A program made the translations under genes and the position numbers. This document shows positions 52,790 through 61,218 of a stretch of DNA of 64,000 nucleotides, piece after piece. Source of the stretch: Candidatus Avimonas caecicola (GTDB lineage Bacteria > Bacillota > Clostridia > Oscillospirales > Acutalibacteraceae); the NCBI GenBank assembly GCA_904419875.1, contig CAJFTG010000004.1:37865-101864 (forward strand). The letters run 5' to 3'. The notes below the pieces were generated by a model, which saw nothing but the letters and a program-made list of their open reading frames with translations, did not search any database and had not been told where the DNA came from. Each line of letters opens with the position of its first letter. Position 1 is the stretch's first letter.

Positions 52790-53730
52790 GCTCACAGTTC
52801 CGCATCGCGGCGGTACAGGCGGCCCAAACCGCCGACCCGGCCGCAAACCTTGACCGCGCCAGGGCGTATATCCGCCGGGCGGCAGAGGAAGGCGCCGACC
52901 TCGTTCTTTTCCCCGAATGCTGGATCCAGGGATACCGCATGCCCCTCCTTGTCCCCGGAAAAACGATGGAGGAGCAATACGCCATGCCGTCCTCCGGCCT
53001 CTGCTGGGAGCAGGTGCGGCAAAGCCCCGCCTACCGGGAATGGGCAAACGCGGCGGTGACGCCGGACGGCCCTGCCCTGCGCGCCGTCAGGGAGGAGGCG
53101 GCCGAGCGGCAGATCGGCGTGGTGATGACCGCCTTCGCCAAGGGAAAGGACCGCCCGCGCAACAGCGCGTTTCTCATTGGGCGGCGGGGGGATATCCTCC
53201 TGCGTTACGACAAGGTCCACACCTGCGCCTTTTCGCTGGAATGCCTGTTGGAAGGCGGGACGGAATTCCGGGTTGCCGATTTCGACGGGGTGCGGCTCGG
53301 CATCCTGATCTGCTACGACCGGGAATACCCGGAAAGCGCGCGGGTGCTGATGAAAAAGGGGGCGGAAATCCTCCTCGTCCCAAACGCCTGCGGCGGGATG
53401 CCGCCGCGGGTCAACGCCCTGCAGACCAGGGCCTACGAGAATATGACCGGCGTGGTCATGGCCAATTTTGCCGGGGAAAACCAGGGAAATTCCTGCGCCT
53501 TCCAGCCCATCCCCTGGGACGGGGAGGGACGGGCGCGGGAGATGGCGCTTTTTGTGGCGGACGAGGAGTCGGAAGGGCTTTACCTCGCGGAATACGACCT
53601 GCGCGAGCTGCGGGAGTACCGGCAAAGTGAGATGATGGGCGACGCCTTCCGGCATCCGGAGGCCTATCGCTGCCTGCTGGAGACGGAGGTCCGGCCCCCG
53701 TTCCTCCGGGAAAAGTGGATTGCCGACTGA
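52786..53730 (+). CDS. Carbon-nitrogen hydrolase (nitrilase superfamily)
   Basis: Amidase-type enzyme, 314 residues, cytoplasmic. The catalytic triad is complete: Glu44 in LFPECWIQGY, Lys143 in RYDKVHT and Cys176 in ILICYDREYPE. The acidic Glu-Lys-Cys set with YDREYPE is closer to N-carbamoyl or omega-amidase branches than to true nitrilases, but the substrate is not decided. A 20-residue insertion after the first motif (PGKTMEEQYAMPSSGLCW) is unusual. The ATG overlaps the preceding stop. A hairpin terminator follows within 10 bases of its own stop. Confidence 0.92.
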   Translation: MSSQFRIAAVQAAQTADPAANLDRARAYIRRAAEEGADLVLFPECWIQGYRMPLLVPGKTMEEQYAMPSSGLCWEQVRQSPAYREWANAAVTPDGPALRAVREEAAERQIGVVMTAFAKGKDRPRNSAFLIGRRGDILLRYDKVHTCAFSLECLLEGGTEFRVADFDGVRLGILICYDREYPESARVLMKKGAEILLVPNACGGMPPRVNALQTRAYENMTGVVMANFAGENQGNSCAFQPIPWDGEGRAREMALFVADEESEGLYLAEYDLRELREYRQSEMMGDAFRHPEAYRCLLETEVRPPFLREKWIAD

Positions 53731-53732
53731 CT

Positions 53733-53900
53733 GTAAACAAAAAAGGAGAGCCGCGGGCGGCACCCTGCGGCTCTCCTTTTTCGTTTACTCCCAATTCCCT
53801 TTTGTGTTCCCGGAGCAGGGTCGGCCTGACCAAGTGTAGATTTATTCACCGGGCTATAAGGGCCTTTCCGCCATCGTTTCAGAAATTCAATCCTTACGAG
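53733..53900 (+). repeat. Dispersed repeat element II, copy 2 (terminator hairpin plus conserved tail)
   Basis: The hairpin arms 53740-53754 and 53767-53781 pair perfectly over 15 bases, and the stem continues as GTAAAC/GTTTAC after one mismatch, to 53733 and 53788. It terminates the nitrilase gene. The following tail (53789-53900) matches that of copy 1 at 37575-37690 (ATTCCCTTTTG, CCCGGAGCAGGGT, GCCATCGTTT). Confidence 0.75.
53740..53781. terminator. Intrinsic terminator after the nitrilase-family gene
   Basis: 15-bp perfect stem AAAAAGGAGAGCCGC with its complement and a 12-base loop; five T at the 3' side on both strands. Confidence 0.92.
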
Positions 53901-54023
53901 TCCTCTCTTATGCCTTATTACCGGCTATGTCTCCCTGCTGGCATAAAAAGGACAGGCGATTTCTCGACTGCCCCTTGTAGGTGGTTTCTTTGGCCTTTCC
54001 TGTGTGCTGCTTGATAAACGGGG

Positions 54024-54121
54024 ATTTATTTCGCTTTTTCACTCATAAGAGAACAACAAATCGCCACAAATAAACCCATGAAAATCCATGGAAATGCTGC
54101 TTCTACAAAATCATTAACCAT
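54024..54121 (-). CDS. Small single-helix membrane protein
   Basis: A protein of about 31 residues beginning MVNDFVEAAFPWIFMGLF, one hydrophobic helix and a short polar, Lys-containing end. This AAxPWIxMG type recurs as tiny hypothetical proteins in Firmicutes. GGAGG lies seven bases before the ATG at 54121, and a TATACT -10 box lies upstream on the same strand (54167-54172), so it is likely a real gene. The position of the 3' end is approximate. Function unknown. Confidence 0.6.
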
Positions 54122-54322
54122 GTCTCAATCCTCCTTCAAATTCCCATTTGCTGTTTTTTCAAGAAAAGTATAACGCAAGACTATGAACAAGTCTGCATCA
54201 TTTCGACCTGTCAGCCAGATCTTCTGTTTCTATCTATACAGCGTTTTTGACCGGGAATGCAAAATCGAATTGGGACTTTGTTTACAGGATATACGGATTT
54301 ACGGGCGCCTTTACGGGCGCCC

Positions 54323-54628
54323 TTACCGGTAGTACTGATAGTAGGCGACGACCATCCCGTCCCCGGTGCGGATGGTCACCCCGTCCAGACTGAGCAGCTC
54401 GCCGCACCGCGCCTCCGCCGCCGGGCAGCGGAACACCTCCGTGCCGTTGCAGACAATGACGATCTGCCCCTCCTGCGTATTGAGCCGGCCCTCGTGCCCG
54501 ATGACGGTCTCCACCTGGGTTTCCGGGTCCCGGCGGGTGACGTACTTCACGCTCTTCCCGTCCAGCCGGGCCAACAGGGCGGCCGTCTCCTTATCCGGCG
54601 CCGGCGGGCGCCTGCCGAACAGTCCCAT
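54323..54628 (-). CDS. Conserved hypothetical protein beside the DUF815 ATPase
   Basis: A 101-residue soluble protein. An N-terminal polar stretch (MGLFGRRPPAPDKET) is followed by a beta-rich body with VKYVTRRDPETQ, IGHEGRLNTQEGQIVIVCNGTEVFRC and a last strand GMVVAYYQYYR. The fold is unrecognised. A GGGAG-type site precedes the ATG at 54628. It begins 13 bases after the stop of the AAA+ protein, so the two are almost certainly one transcription unit, and it may be a partner or substrate. Confidence 0.7.
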   Translation of the reverse strand: MGLFGRRPPAPDKETAALLARLDGKSVKYVTRRDPETQVETVIGHEGRLNTQEGQIVIVCNGTEVFRCPAAEARCGELLSLDGVTIRTGDGMVVAYYQYYR

Positions 54629-54641
54629 GCTCCCAGCCCCC

Positions 54642-55910
54642 TTACAGCGGCTCGCCCCGGCTGAGGCGGGCCTGTGCGTCAGCGATGAACTGCCGGGCAT
54701 ACCGCGGGGAGCGGGCCCCCCGTTCCAGCGCCCAGCGCTCGGCCGCGTCCAGCAAGGCCCGGCGATCCGCCTTCAGCCCCCGGTCGGCCGCAAGCTGCTC
54801 CACAATGTCCAAAAAGCGCTGCTTATCCGGCATCAGGAAGGTCAGCGTGAGCCCGAAACGGTCGGAAAGGGAGGCCGCCTCCTGCACCGTGTCCGCGCGG
54901 TGCACCTCGTCCCCTTCCCGGGCGCTGAAAGTCTCCCGAAGCAGATGCCGCCGGTTGGAGGTGGCATAAATCACCACATTGGCCGGCCGGGAGGCCAGCC
55001 CCCCCTCCAGCACCGCCTTGAGGGCGGCAAAGGAATCGTCGCCGTCCGAAAAGGAGAGATCATCGATGAAAACGATGAATTTCATCGGCACCTTGGACAG
55101 ATGCCCGGTCAGGTCGGGCAGCTGGCGGAGGTATTCCTTGGGCATCTCGACCATCCGCAGCCCTTCGGCCGCATATTCGTTGAGCAGCGCCTTGACGGTG
55201 GAGGACTTGCCCGTCCCCCGGTCGCCGTACAGCAGCATGTTGTTTGCCTCAAACCCGTCGAGAAAGGCGCGGGTATTGTCCACGGCGATCCGCCGCTGGT
55301 ATTCATACCCCTTGAGGTTGGACAGCCGGATGGGGTCGGGATGCTCCACCGGCAGCATCGCCCCGTCCCGCCACAAAAAGGCGCGGTGGGCGGTGAAGCA
55401 GCCGCACCCGTTCTGGCGGTGATACTCCCGCAGCGCCTCCAGGCAGGCGTCCCACGGCCGGTCGAGCGGGGCGGGCGCCGGCGCGGTTCCCCACCGCGGC
55501 AGGCTCCCGGCCAGGACGGGGTCCACGCAGTCCAGCAGGCAGGCCGGGTCGGCCGAGGCCGCACGGTACAACACCCGCAGATCCCGCACAGCCAGCCCCG
55601 CCAGTTCCTCCGGCACCGCCGGATCCACCCCGCGCCCGGTCACGCGGAGCCTTCCCGCGATCAGGCGGGTGACAAAGGCGTTTTCGTCCGCCAGCACCTC
55701 GGCCGCCACGGCGGACGGCAGGCTTGGGAAACCGTCCCGCTCCGCCAGCTGCGCGCAGAGCATCCCCCAGCCCGCACAGACCGCTTCCTCATCCCGCGAA
55801 GCCGCGGCGCGGTAAAGGGAGAGCAGCGCGCCCGTCACCGGCTGCCGGAGGGTATTCCGGTAGACGGTCAGGGAGAGCAGCTCCCGATAAATGCTTTCCG
55901 CCTGGGTCAC
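54642..55910 (-). CDS. DUF815-family AAA+ ATP-binding protein
   Basis: A 422-residue cytoplasmic ATPase. The N-terminal helical region (about 1-165) is variable. The ATPase domain has GYEYQRRIAVDNTRAFLDG, Walker A GDRGTGKSS (229-237), Walker B FIVFIDDLSF (278-287), a sensor IYATSNRRHL and a helical lid with DRFGLTLTF. This order is that of DUF815 proteins, whose biological role is unknown. The GTG start at 55910 follows AAAGGGCGG. It heads a two-gene unit with the 101-residue protein. Confidence 0.9.
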   Translation of the reverse strand: MTQAESIYRELLSLTVYRNTLRQPVTGALLSLYRAAASRDEEAVCAGWGMLCAQLAERDGFPSLPSAVAAEVLADENAFVTRLIAGRLRVTGRGVDPAVPEELAGLAVRDLRVLYRAASADPACLLDCVDPVLAGSLPRWGTAPAPAPLDRPWDACLEALREYHRQNGCGCFTAHRAFLWRDGAMLPVEHPDPIRLSNLKGYEYQRRIAVDNTRAFLDGFEANNMLLYGDRGTGKSSTVKALLNEYAAEGLRMVEMPKEYLRQLPDLTGHLSKVPMKFIVFIDDLSFSDGDDSFAALKAVLEGGLASRPANVVIYATSNRRHLLRETFSAREGDEVHRADTVQEAASLSDRFGLTLTFLMPDKQRFLDIVEQLAADRGLKADRRALLDAAERWALERGARSPRYARQFIADAQARLSRGEPL

Positions 55911-55965
55911 AAAAATCCGCCCTTTCCCGATTCTCTAGGTTCTTTTCACTTTCTCTATGTTTTCT

Positions 55966-56580
55966 TTACTCAATATCGATTTTCCAGTCCCGGTAATAAT
56001 ATTCCCGGTCCCGGTCGCCGATTTCCCGCAGCACACGGCAGGGGTTCCCTACCGCGACGACGTTGGCCGGGATGTCCCTGGTCACCACGCTGCCCGCGCC
56101 GATGATGGTGTTCTCCCCGATCGTCACCCCCGGAAGGATGAGCGCCCCGGCCCCGATCCAGGCGTTGCGGCCAATCGTCACCGGCAGGTTATACTGCGCC
56201 TGCTTCTCCCGCAGGCCCGGATGGGCCGGATGGGCGGCGGTGGCGACGGTCACGTTCGGGCCGAACATCACGCAGTCGCCCACGCGGATCTCCCCGTCGT
56301 CCACCAGCGTCAGGTTGAAATTGGCGTATACGCTGCTGCCGAAGGTCACGTTTTTTCCGCCCCAATTCGCGTGGAGGGGCGGCTCGATATAGCAGTTTTC
56401 CCCGATCCCGGCAAACATCTCCCGCAGCATGGCCGCGCGCTTATCCTGCTCCGACGGCCGGGTCCGGTTATAGTCGTACAGCTTTTCGAGACAGGCCAGC
56501 TGGAGCGCCGCCAGCTCCTCATTGCTGCAGTAATACAGCTTTCCGCTGTTCATCCGCTGCAGCGTCTCCTGCAAATCCAT
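55966..56580 (-). CDS. Sugar O-acetyltransferase (maltose/galactoside acetyltransferase type)
   Basis: Transfers acetyl from acetyl-CoA to sugar hydroxyls. The 204-residue protein has an N-terminal helical Mac domain (about 1-60), then a left-handed beta helix of hexapeptide repeats. Catalytic His is in VTVATAAHPAHPGLRE; IGAGALILPGVTIGENTIIGAG and the C-terminal AVGNPCRVLR are typical of the LacA/Maa group. GGAGGAG is well spaced before the ATG. It is separate from the DUF815 unit by 55 bases, in the same direction; co-transcription is possible. Confidence 0.94.
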   Translation of the reverse strand: MDLQETLQRMNSGKLYYCSNEELAALQLACLEKLYDYNRTRPSEQDKRAAMLREMFAGIGENCYIEPPLHANWGGKNVTFGSSVYANFNLTLVDDGEIRVGDCVMFGPNVTVATAAHPAHPGLREKQAQYNLPVTIGRNAWIGAGALILPGVTIGENTIIGAGSVVTRDIPANVVAVGNPCRVLREIGDRDREYYYRDWKIDIE

Positions 56581-56690
56581 GCGATCTCTCCTCCCGATAA
56601 AAGCGCAGGCGCGCCCGCCAAAGAAAACCGCGGGACCCCCGCCGGCTGCCAGCCTGCTTTTAAAAACCGATAGCTTTTTGGCAAAAGCGA

Positions 56691-56699
56691 TGCTATACT
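56691..56699 (+). promoter_or_regulatory. Extended -10 promoter of the SLOG gene
   Basis: Plus strand TGCTATACT, an extended -10 ending at 56699, with a weak -35 region. The predicted leader to the TTG at 56809 is about 100 bases. Confidence 0.5.
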
Positions 56700-56808
56700 A
56701 AGGAATAGCGGGTGAAACGGCGGACCGGCTGGCCCCGCGGGCCGGGCGAACGCCGGATTCAGTCTAGCACAACCCCTGCGACTTTGCAATATCCGGGAGG
56801 GATGTTTT

Positions 56809-57354
56809 TTGCCGCCGATCGATTCCCCGCTTTGGAACCGGGCGCGCACCTGCTGCTTCACCGGTCACCGGCCGGACCGTCTGCCTTCCGGCTATCGGCA
56901 GGACCCCGCCGCCTGCGCCCCGCTGCGGGCCGCCCTGCGGGAGGCCGTCCTGCGGGCGGTGCGGGAAGGCTATGACACCTTTCTGTCCGGCATGGCGCTG
57001 GGCAGCGACACGATGGCTGCGCAGGAAGTGCTGGCTCTTCGCTCCCTCGGCCGCCCGCTGCGGCTGATTGCCGTCGTCCCCTGCCCGGAGCAGGACGCCC
57101 GCTGGCCGGACGCGGACCGGGAGCGGTACCGCTCCCTGCTGGAACAGGCGGACGACCGGGTTTGCCTCAGCCCGCGCTATACCGCCGCCTGCATGCATCA
57201 GCGCAACCGCTGGATGGTGCTGCATTCCTCGCGGGTCATCGCCGTTTACGGCGGGGGCCCCGGCGGCACGGCCGGCACCCTCCGCCTGGCGGAAAAGGAA
57301 GGGCTGGAAATCGTGCGGATTGATCCTTTTCGCCCCGGCGCTTTCGCACTTTAG
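56809..57354 (+). CDS. SLOG-superfamily protein (DUF1273/YpsA-like)
   Basis: A 181-residue protein with a Rossmann-like nucleotide-binding fold. Near the start CCFTGHRPDRLPSGY and then TFLSGMALGSDTMAAQEVLAL are the usual DUF1273/YpsA motifs for a phosphate-binding site; YGGGPGGTAGTLRLAEKEG is the glycine-rich end loop. SLOG proteins bind nucleotide-derived ligands; some are toxins or signal receptors, but no partner gene is present. The TTG start at 56809 follows GGGAGG by eight bases; a nearby ATG (56802) is out of frame. Confidence 0.85.
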   Translation: MPPIDSPLWNRARTCCFTGHRPDRLPSGYRQDPAACAPLRAALREAVLRAVREGYDTFLSGMALGSDTMAAQEVLALRSLGRPLRLIAVVPCPEQDARWPDADRERYRSLLEQADDRVCLSPRYTAACMHQRNRWMVLHSSRVIAVYGGGPGGTAGTLRLAEKEGLEIVRIDPFRPGAFAL

Positions 57355-57368
57355 CGAACAAAAATATA

Positions 57369-57397
57369 TTGACTTTTTTTGTTCCTGAGAGTAAAAT
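57369..57397 (+). promoter_or_regulatory. Promoter of the ilvBNC operon
   Basis: Plus strand TTGACT (57369-57374), 17-base spacer, TAAAAT (57392-57397). The leader of about 78 bases holds a 10-bp hairpin (near 57409-57440) without a T tract. No T-box or leucine leader peptide is visible. Confidence 0.8.
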
Positions 57398-57481
57398 GGA
57401 AGAAATCGCGTGTGCTTTATTTAAGTAAAGCGCGCATCCCGTGCCTGCAACGGCCGGCAAAGCGAGGAGATACCGGAAAGG

Positions 57482-59113
57482 ATGGATTTTATGATTACGG
57501 GAGCGGCCGCGATGGTGCAATGCCTGGAGCTGGAGGGAGTACGGGTGGCGTTCGGCTATCCCGGCGCGGCCATCTGCCCCTTTTACGATGTTCTGGCCGG
57601 GAGCCGCATCCATCACGTCCTGGTCCGCACCGAGCAGAACGCCGCCCATGCGGCCAGCGGTTACGCCCGGATTTCGGGACGGGTCGGGGTGTGCATCGCC
57701 ACTTCCGGCCCCGGCGCGACCAATCTGCTCACCGGTATCGCCTCGGCATATATGGATTCCATCCCCCTGGTGGTAATCACCGGCCAGGTCCGCAGCGACC
57801 TGCTCGGCCGGGACGTGTTTCAGGAAGCCGATATCACCGGCGCGGCCGAGCCTTTCACCAAGCACAGCTATATTGTCAAACGGGCGCGGGACCTTCCCCG
57901 CATCTTCAAGGAGGCTTTCCACATCGCCTCCACCGGGCGTCCCGGCCCGGTGCTGATCGACGTCCCGATCGATATGCAGCAGGCTTCCATCCCGGAATTC
58001 GATTACGCGCAGCCGGTGGATGTCATCGGCTATAAGCCCCGGACCCAGGGGCACAGCCTCCAGATCAAAAAAGCCGTAGAGGCTCTGGCGGCCAGCAAGC
58101 GGCCGGTGCTCTGCGCCGGGGGCGGGGTGCTTTCCGCCGGCGCGCGGAAGGAGCTGCGCGCTCTCGCGGAACAGTGCCGCCTGCCGGTGGTCTGCACCAT
58201 GATGGGCATCGGCGCGCTGCCGTCCGCCCATCCGCTCAACCTCGGTATGCTGGGCAGCCACGGCTGCGCGCCCGCCAACAAGGCGGTGCGGGACGCGGAT
58301 CTGGTGGTTCTGGTGGGGGCTCGGGTGGGCGACCGCGCGGTTGCCTCCCCCGGTCAGGTCGCCGCACGGGCCAAGATCGTCCATATCGACATCGATCCGG
58401 CGGAGATCGGCAAGAACATGCCCGCCCACATCCCGATCGTAGGCGATCTCAAAGGGGTGCTGGCGGATCTGTGCCGGCTTTCCGGGTGGCAGGCTCCCTC
58501 CGAATGGGTGGAGCAGGTGACCGGCCGCAAGCAGCGGTACGCCGCCAAGCCCATCCCTGCGGTGGAAGGGTATGTGGAGCCCAAAGCGTTCATGCGCCGC
58601 CTGAGCGGGCAGATGGCGCCGGATGCGGTGCTCTGCGCCGACGTGGGGCAGAACCAGATCTGGTCGGCCAACAACTTCGCCGTGCGGGAGGGCCGTTTCC
58701 TCACCTCCGGCGGGATGGGTACGATGGGGTATTCCATCCCCTGCGCCGTGGGAGCCAAGCTGGCCGCTCCGGAGCGGCAGGTCTGCGCCGTCTGCGGCGA
58801 CGGCTCCTTCCAGATGAGCATGATGGAACTGGGCACCATCTGCCAGGAGCGCCTGGCGGTGAAAATCATCCTCATGCGCAATACCCGCCTGGGCATGGTG
58901 CGGGAGCTGCAGGACAACCTGTATAAAGGCAACCACAGCGCCGTCTATCTCGACGGCAGCCCCGATTTTGTCAAAATCGCGGCCGCTTACGGCATCCCCG
59001 CCCGCTCCGTATCCTCCAATGAGGAAGCGGAGGCCGCCGCGGACGAAATGCTGCGTACCGACGGGCCATACCTGCTGGAATGCGCCGTGCGGCCCGATTA
59101 TCCGTCGCTGTAA
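57482..59113 (+). CDS. ilvB: Acetolactate synthase, catalytic (large) subunit
   Basis: ThDP-dependent first common step of valine and leucine synthesis (isoleucine: acetohydroxybutanoate). At 543 residues it has normal length. Catalytic Glu51 lies in VLVRTEQNAAHAASGYAR, SGPGATN follows, and the ThDP/Mg motif GDGSFQMSMMEL lies about residue 440 with the closing MRNTRLGMVRE. Two ATG codons are possible: 57482 (right after GGAAAGG) and 57491. It is directly followed by ilvN (12 bases), and the FAD and ThDP domains are intact. Confidence 0.97.
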   Translation: MDFMITGAAAMVQCLELEGVRVAFGYPGAAICPFYDVLAGSRIHHVLVRTEQNAAHAASGYARISGRVGVCIATSGPGATNLLTGIASAYMDSIPLVVITGQVRSDLLGRDVFQEADITGAAEPFTKHSYIVKRARDLPRIFKEAFHIASTGRPGPVLIDVPIDMQQASIPEFDYAQPVDVIGYKPRTQGHSLQIKKAVEALAASKRPVLCAGGGVLSAGARKELRALAEQCRLPVVCTMMGIGALPSAHPLNLGMLGSHGCAPANKAVRDADLVVLVGARVGDRAVASPGQVAARAKIVHIDIDPAEIGKNMPAHIPIVGDLKGVLADLCRLSGWQAPSEWVEQVTGRKQRYAAKPIPAVEGYVEPKAFMRRLSGQMAPDAVLCADVGQNQIWSANNFAVREGRFLTSGGMGTMGYSIPCAVGAKLAAPERQVCAVCGDGSFQMSMMELGTICQERLAVKIILMRNTRLGMVRELQDNLYKGNHSAVYLDGSPDFVKIAAAYGIPARSVSSNEEAEAAADEMLRTDGPYLLECAVRPDYPSL

Positions 59114-59125
59114 GGAGGGAAACCG

Positions 59126-59641
59126 ATGAAATATACCATGTCCGTCCTCGTCGAAAATCAGGCGGGCGTCCTTTCCAAAGTGTCCGGCCTGTTTGCCCGG
59201 CGCGGCTTCAACATCGATTCCCTCGCTGTCGGCGTGACCGAGGACCCCGCCATCTCCCGCATGACCATTGTGGTGGATGGGGACGAATATATGGTGGAGC
59301 AGCTGGAAAAGCAGCTCAACAAGCTGATCCCGGTCATCAAGGTCAAGACGCTGGACCCGAAGGAAACCATTGCCCGCACCCTCAGCCTGCTCAAAATCTC
59401 CGCCGGCGCGGGCCACCGGGAGGATATCATGCGGATTTCGGAGCTGATGGGCGCGCGGATCGTGGATGTGACCCGCACCACCCTGACGCTGGAATTTGCG
59501 GATACGGCCGAGCGTACCGAAACGCTGGAGGCGCTGCTGCGCCCCTACGGAATCAAGGAAATCGTGCGCACCGGCATCATTGCCCTGGAAAAGGGCGCCG
59601 ACCCCACCCGAAAGATAAAAAAACAGGAAGTAACCGGCTGA
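59126..59641 (+). CDS. ilvN: Acetolactate synthase, regulatory (small) subunit
   Basis: Activates the catalytic subunit and mediates valine feedback inhibition. The 171-residue protein has an N-terminal ACT domain (1-80: VLVENQAGVLSKVSGLFARRGFNIDSLAVG is the signature region, quoted in part as NQAGVLSKVSGLF) and a C-terminal domain (about 80-165) with LMRISELMGARIVDV-like features. GGAGG is well spaced before the ATG. It is 12 bases after ilvB and 120 bases before ilvC. Confidence 0.97.
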   Translation: MKYTMSVLVENQAGVLSKVSGLFARRGFNIDSLAVGVTEDPAISRMTIVVDGDEYMVEQLEKQLNKLIPVIKVKTLDPKETIARTLSLLKISAGAGHREDIMRISELMGARIVDVTRTTLTLEFADTAERTETLEALLRPYGIKEIVRTGIIALEKGADPTRKIKKQEVTG

Positions 59642-59716
59642 TTCCTCTTTTCATCCGGGCGCTTTTGGTGTATGCTTGTAAAGAGTACGACAGCGGTATT
59701 AACCTCAGCAGGTTAA

Positions 59717-60757
<1,041 letters not shown>

Positions 60758-60772
60758 GAAAACAAGATGGCT

Positions 60773-60805
60773 GCGTAAAGGGCGCGTAAAGGGCGCGTAA
60801 AGGGC
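60773..60805. repeat. Exact 11-bp tandem triplication
   Basis: Three identical consecutive copies of GCGTAAAGGGC, 16 bases after the ilvC stop and running into its terminator. Confidence 0.92.
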
Positions 60806-60839
60806 GCGGGGAAACCGGATTTCGGTTTCCCCGCGCTTT
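60804..60839 (+). terminator. Probable terminator of ilvBNC
   Basis: A perfect 13-bp stem (GCGCGGGGAAACC, 60804-60816, with 60824-60836), 7-base loop, then only three T. Confidence 0.65.
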
Positions 60840-61127
60840 GCTGTAAGGCAAAGGCCGGTCTGCCGGGGAATCGGTCTTCCCTATCCGCAGTCATAGCCAC
60901 CGCCGAAGCGGTGCTAACCCAAGCGGAAGGGCCGAATACAGGCTCCCCCCCTCAAAGGGGCATCGAAATCTTTGTGATCGCAATGCACGCCCCCGCCAAC
61001 AGGCCGCCGCGCTTCTGCCAAGCCGGTTTCAGGGCAAAAGGAATCAGGCCCCCTTGGCCCCCCTGAGCAGCGCGGCTGCCGGGCCACCCCTCCTAGTTGC
61101 ATGGGGATGCCGCTGCCAAAAGCTTTT

Positions 61128-61157
61128 AGCCCCCGGTCCCGCCGGGGGCTTATTTAT
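61128..61157 (+). terminator. Second terminator-like hairpin downstream of ilvC
   Basis: A 9-bp stem AGCCCCCGG/CCGGGGGCT, 5-base loop, followed by TATTTAT. Confidence 0.5.
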
Positions 61158-61172
61158 GCGAAATCGCCAAAC

Positions 61173-61208
61173 AAAGGGCGCCGCGGCGAGGTTGCCGCGG
61201 CGCCCTTT
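61173..61208. terminator. Terminator between ilv and ftsH units
   Basis: A perfect 15-bp stem (AAAGGGCGCCGCGGC, 61173-61187, with 61194-61208), 6-base loop, TTT on each side, 10 bases after the ftsH stop. Confidence 0.8.
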
Positions 61209-61218
61209 GTCTGTTGAC

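Larger units (their letters stand above)
60758..61218. other. Intergenic region with three hairpins and a tandem array
   Basis: No supported gene in 461 bases. It holds three exact 11-bp units, a weak terminator behind ilvC, a second 9-bp hairpin and the strong hairpin after ftsH. The 60840-61110 part is unremarkable. Confidence 0.6.

Noticed and set aside
57398..57481. A T-box or leader-peptide attenuator before ilvB
   Set aside because: The leader is only about 80 bases, has no TGGNACC-type T-box motif, no run of Val/Leu/Ile codons and no terminator T tract.
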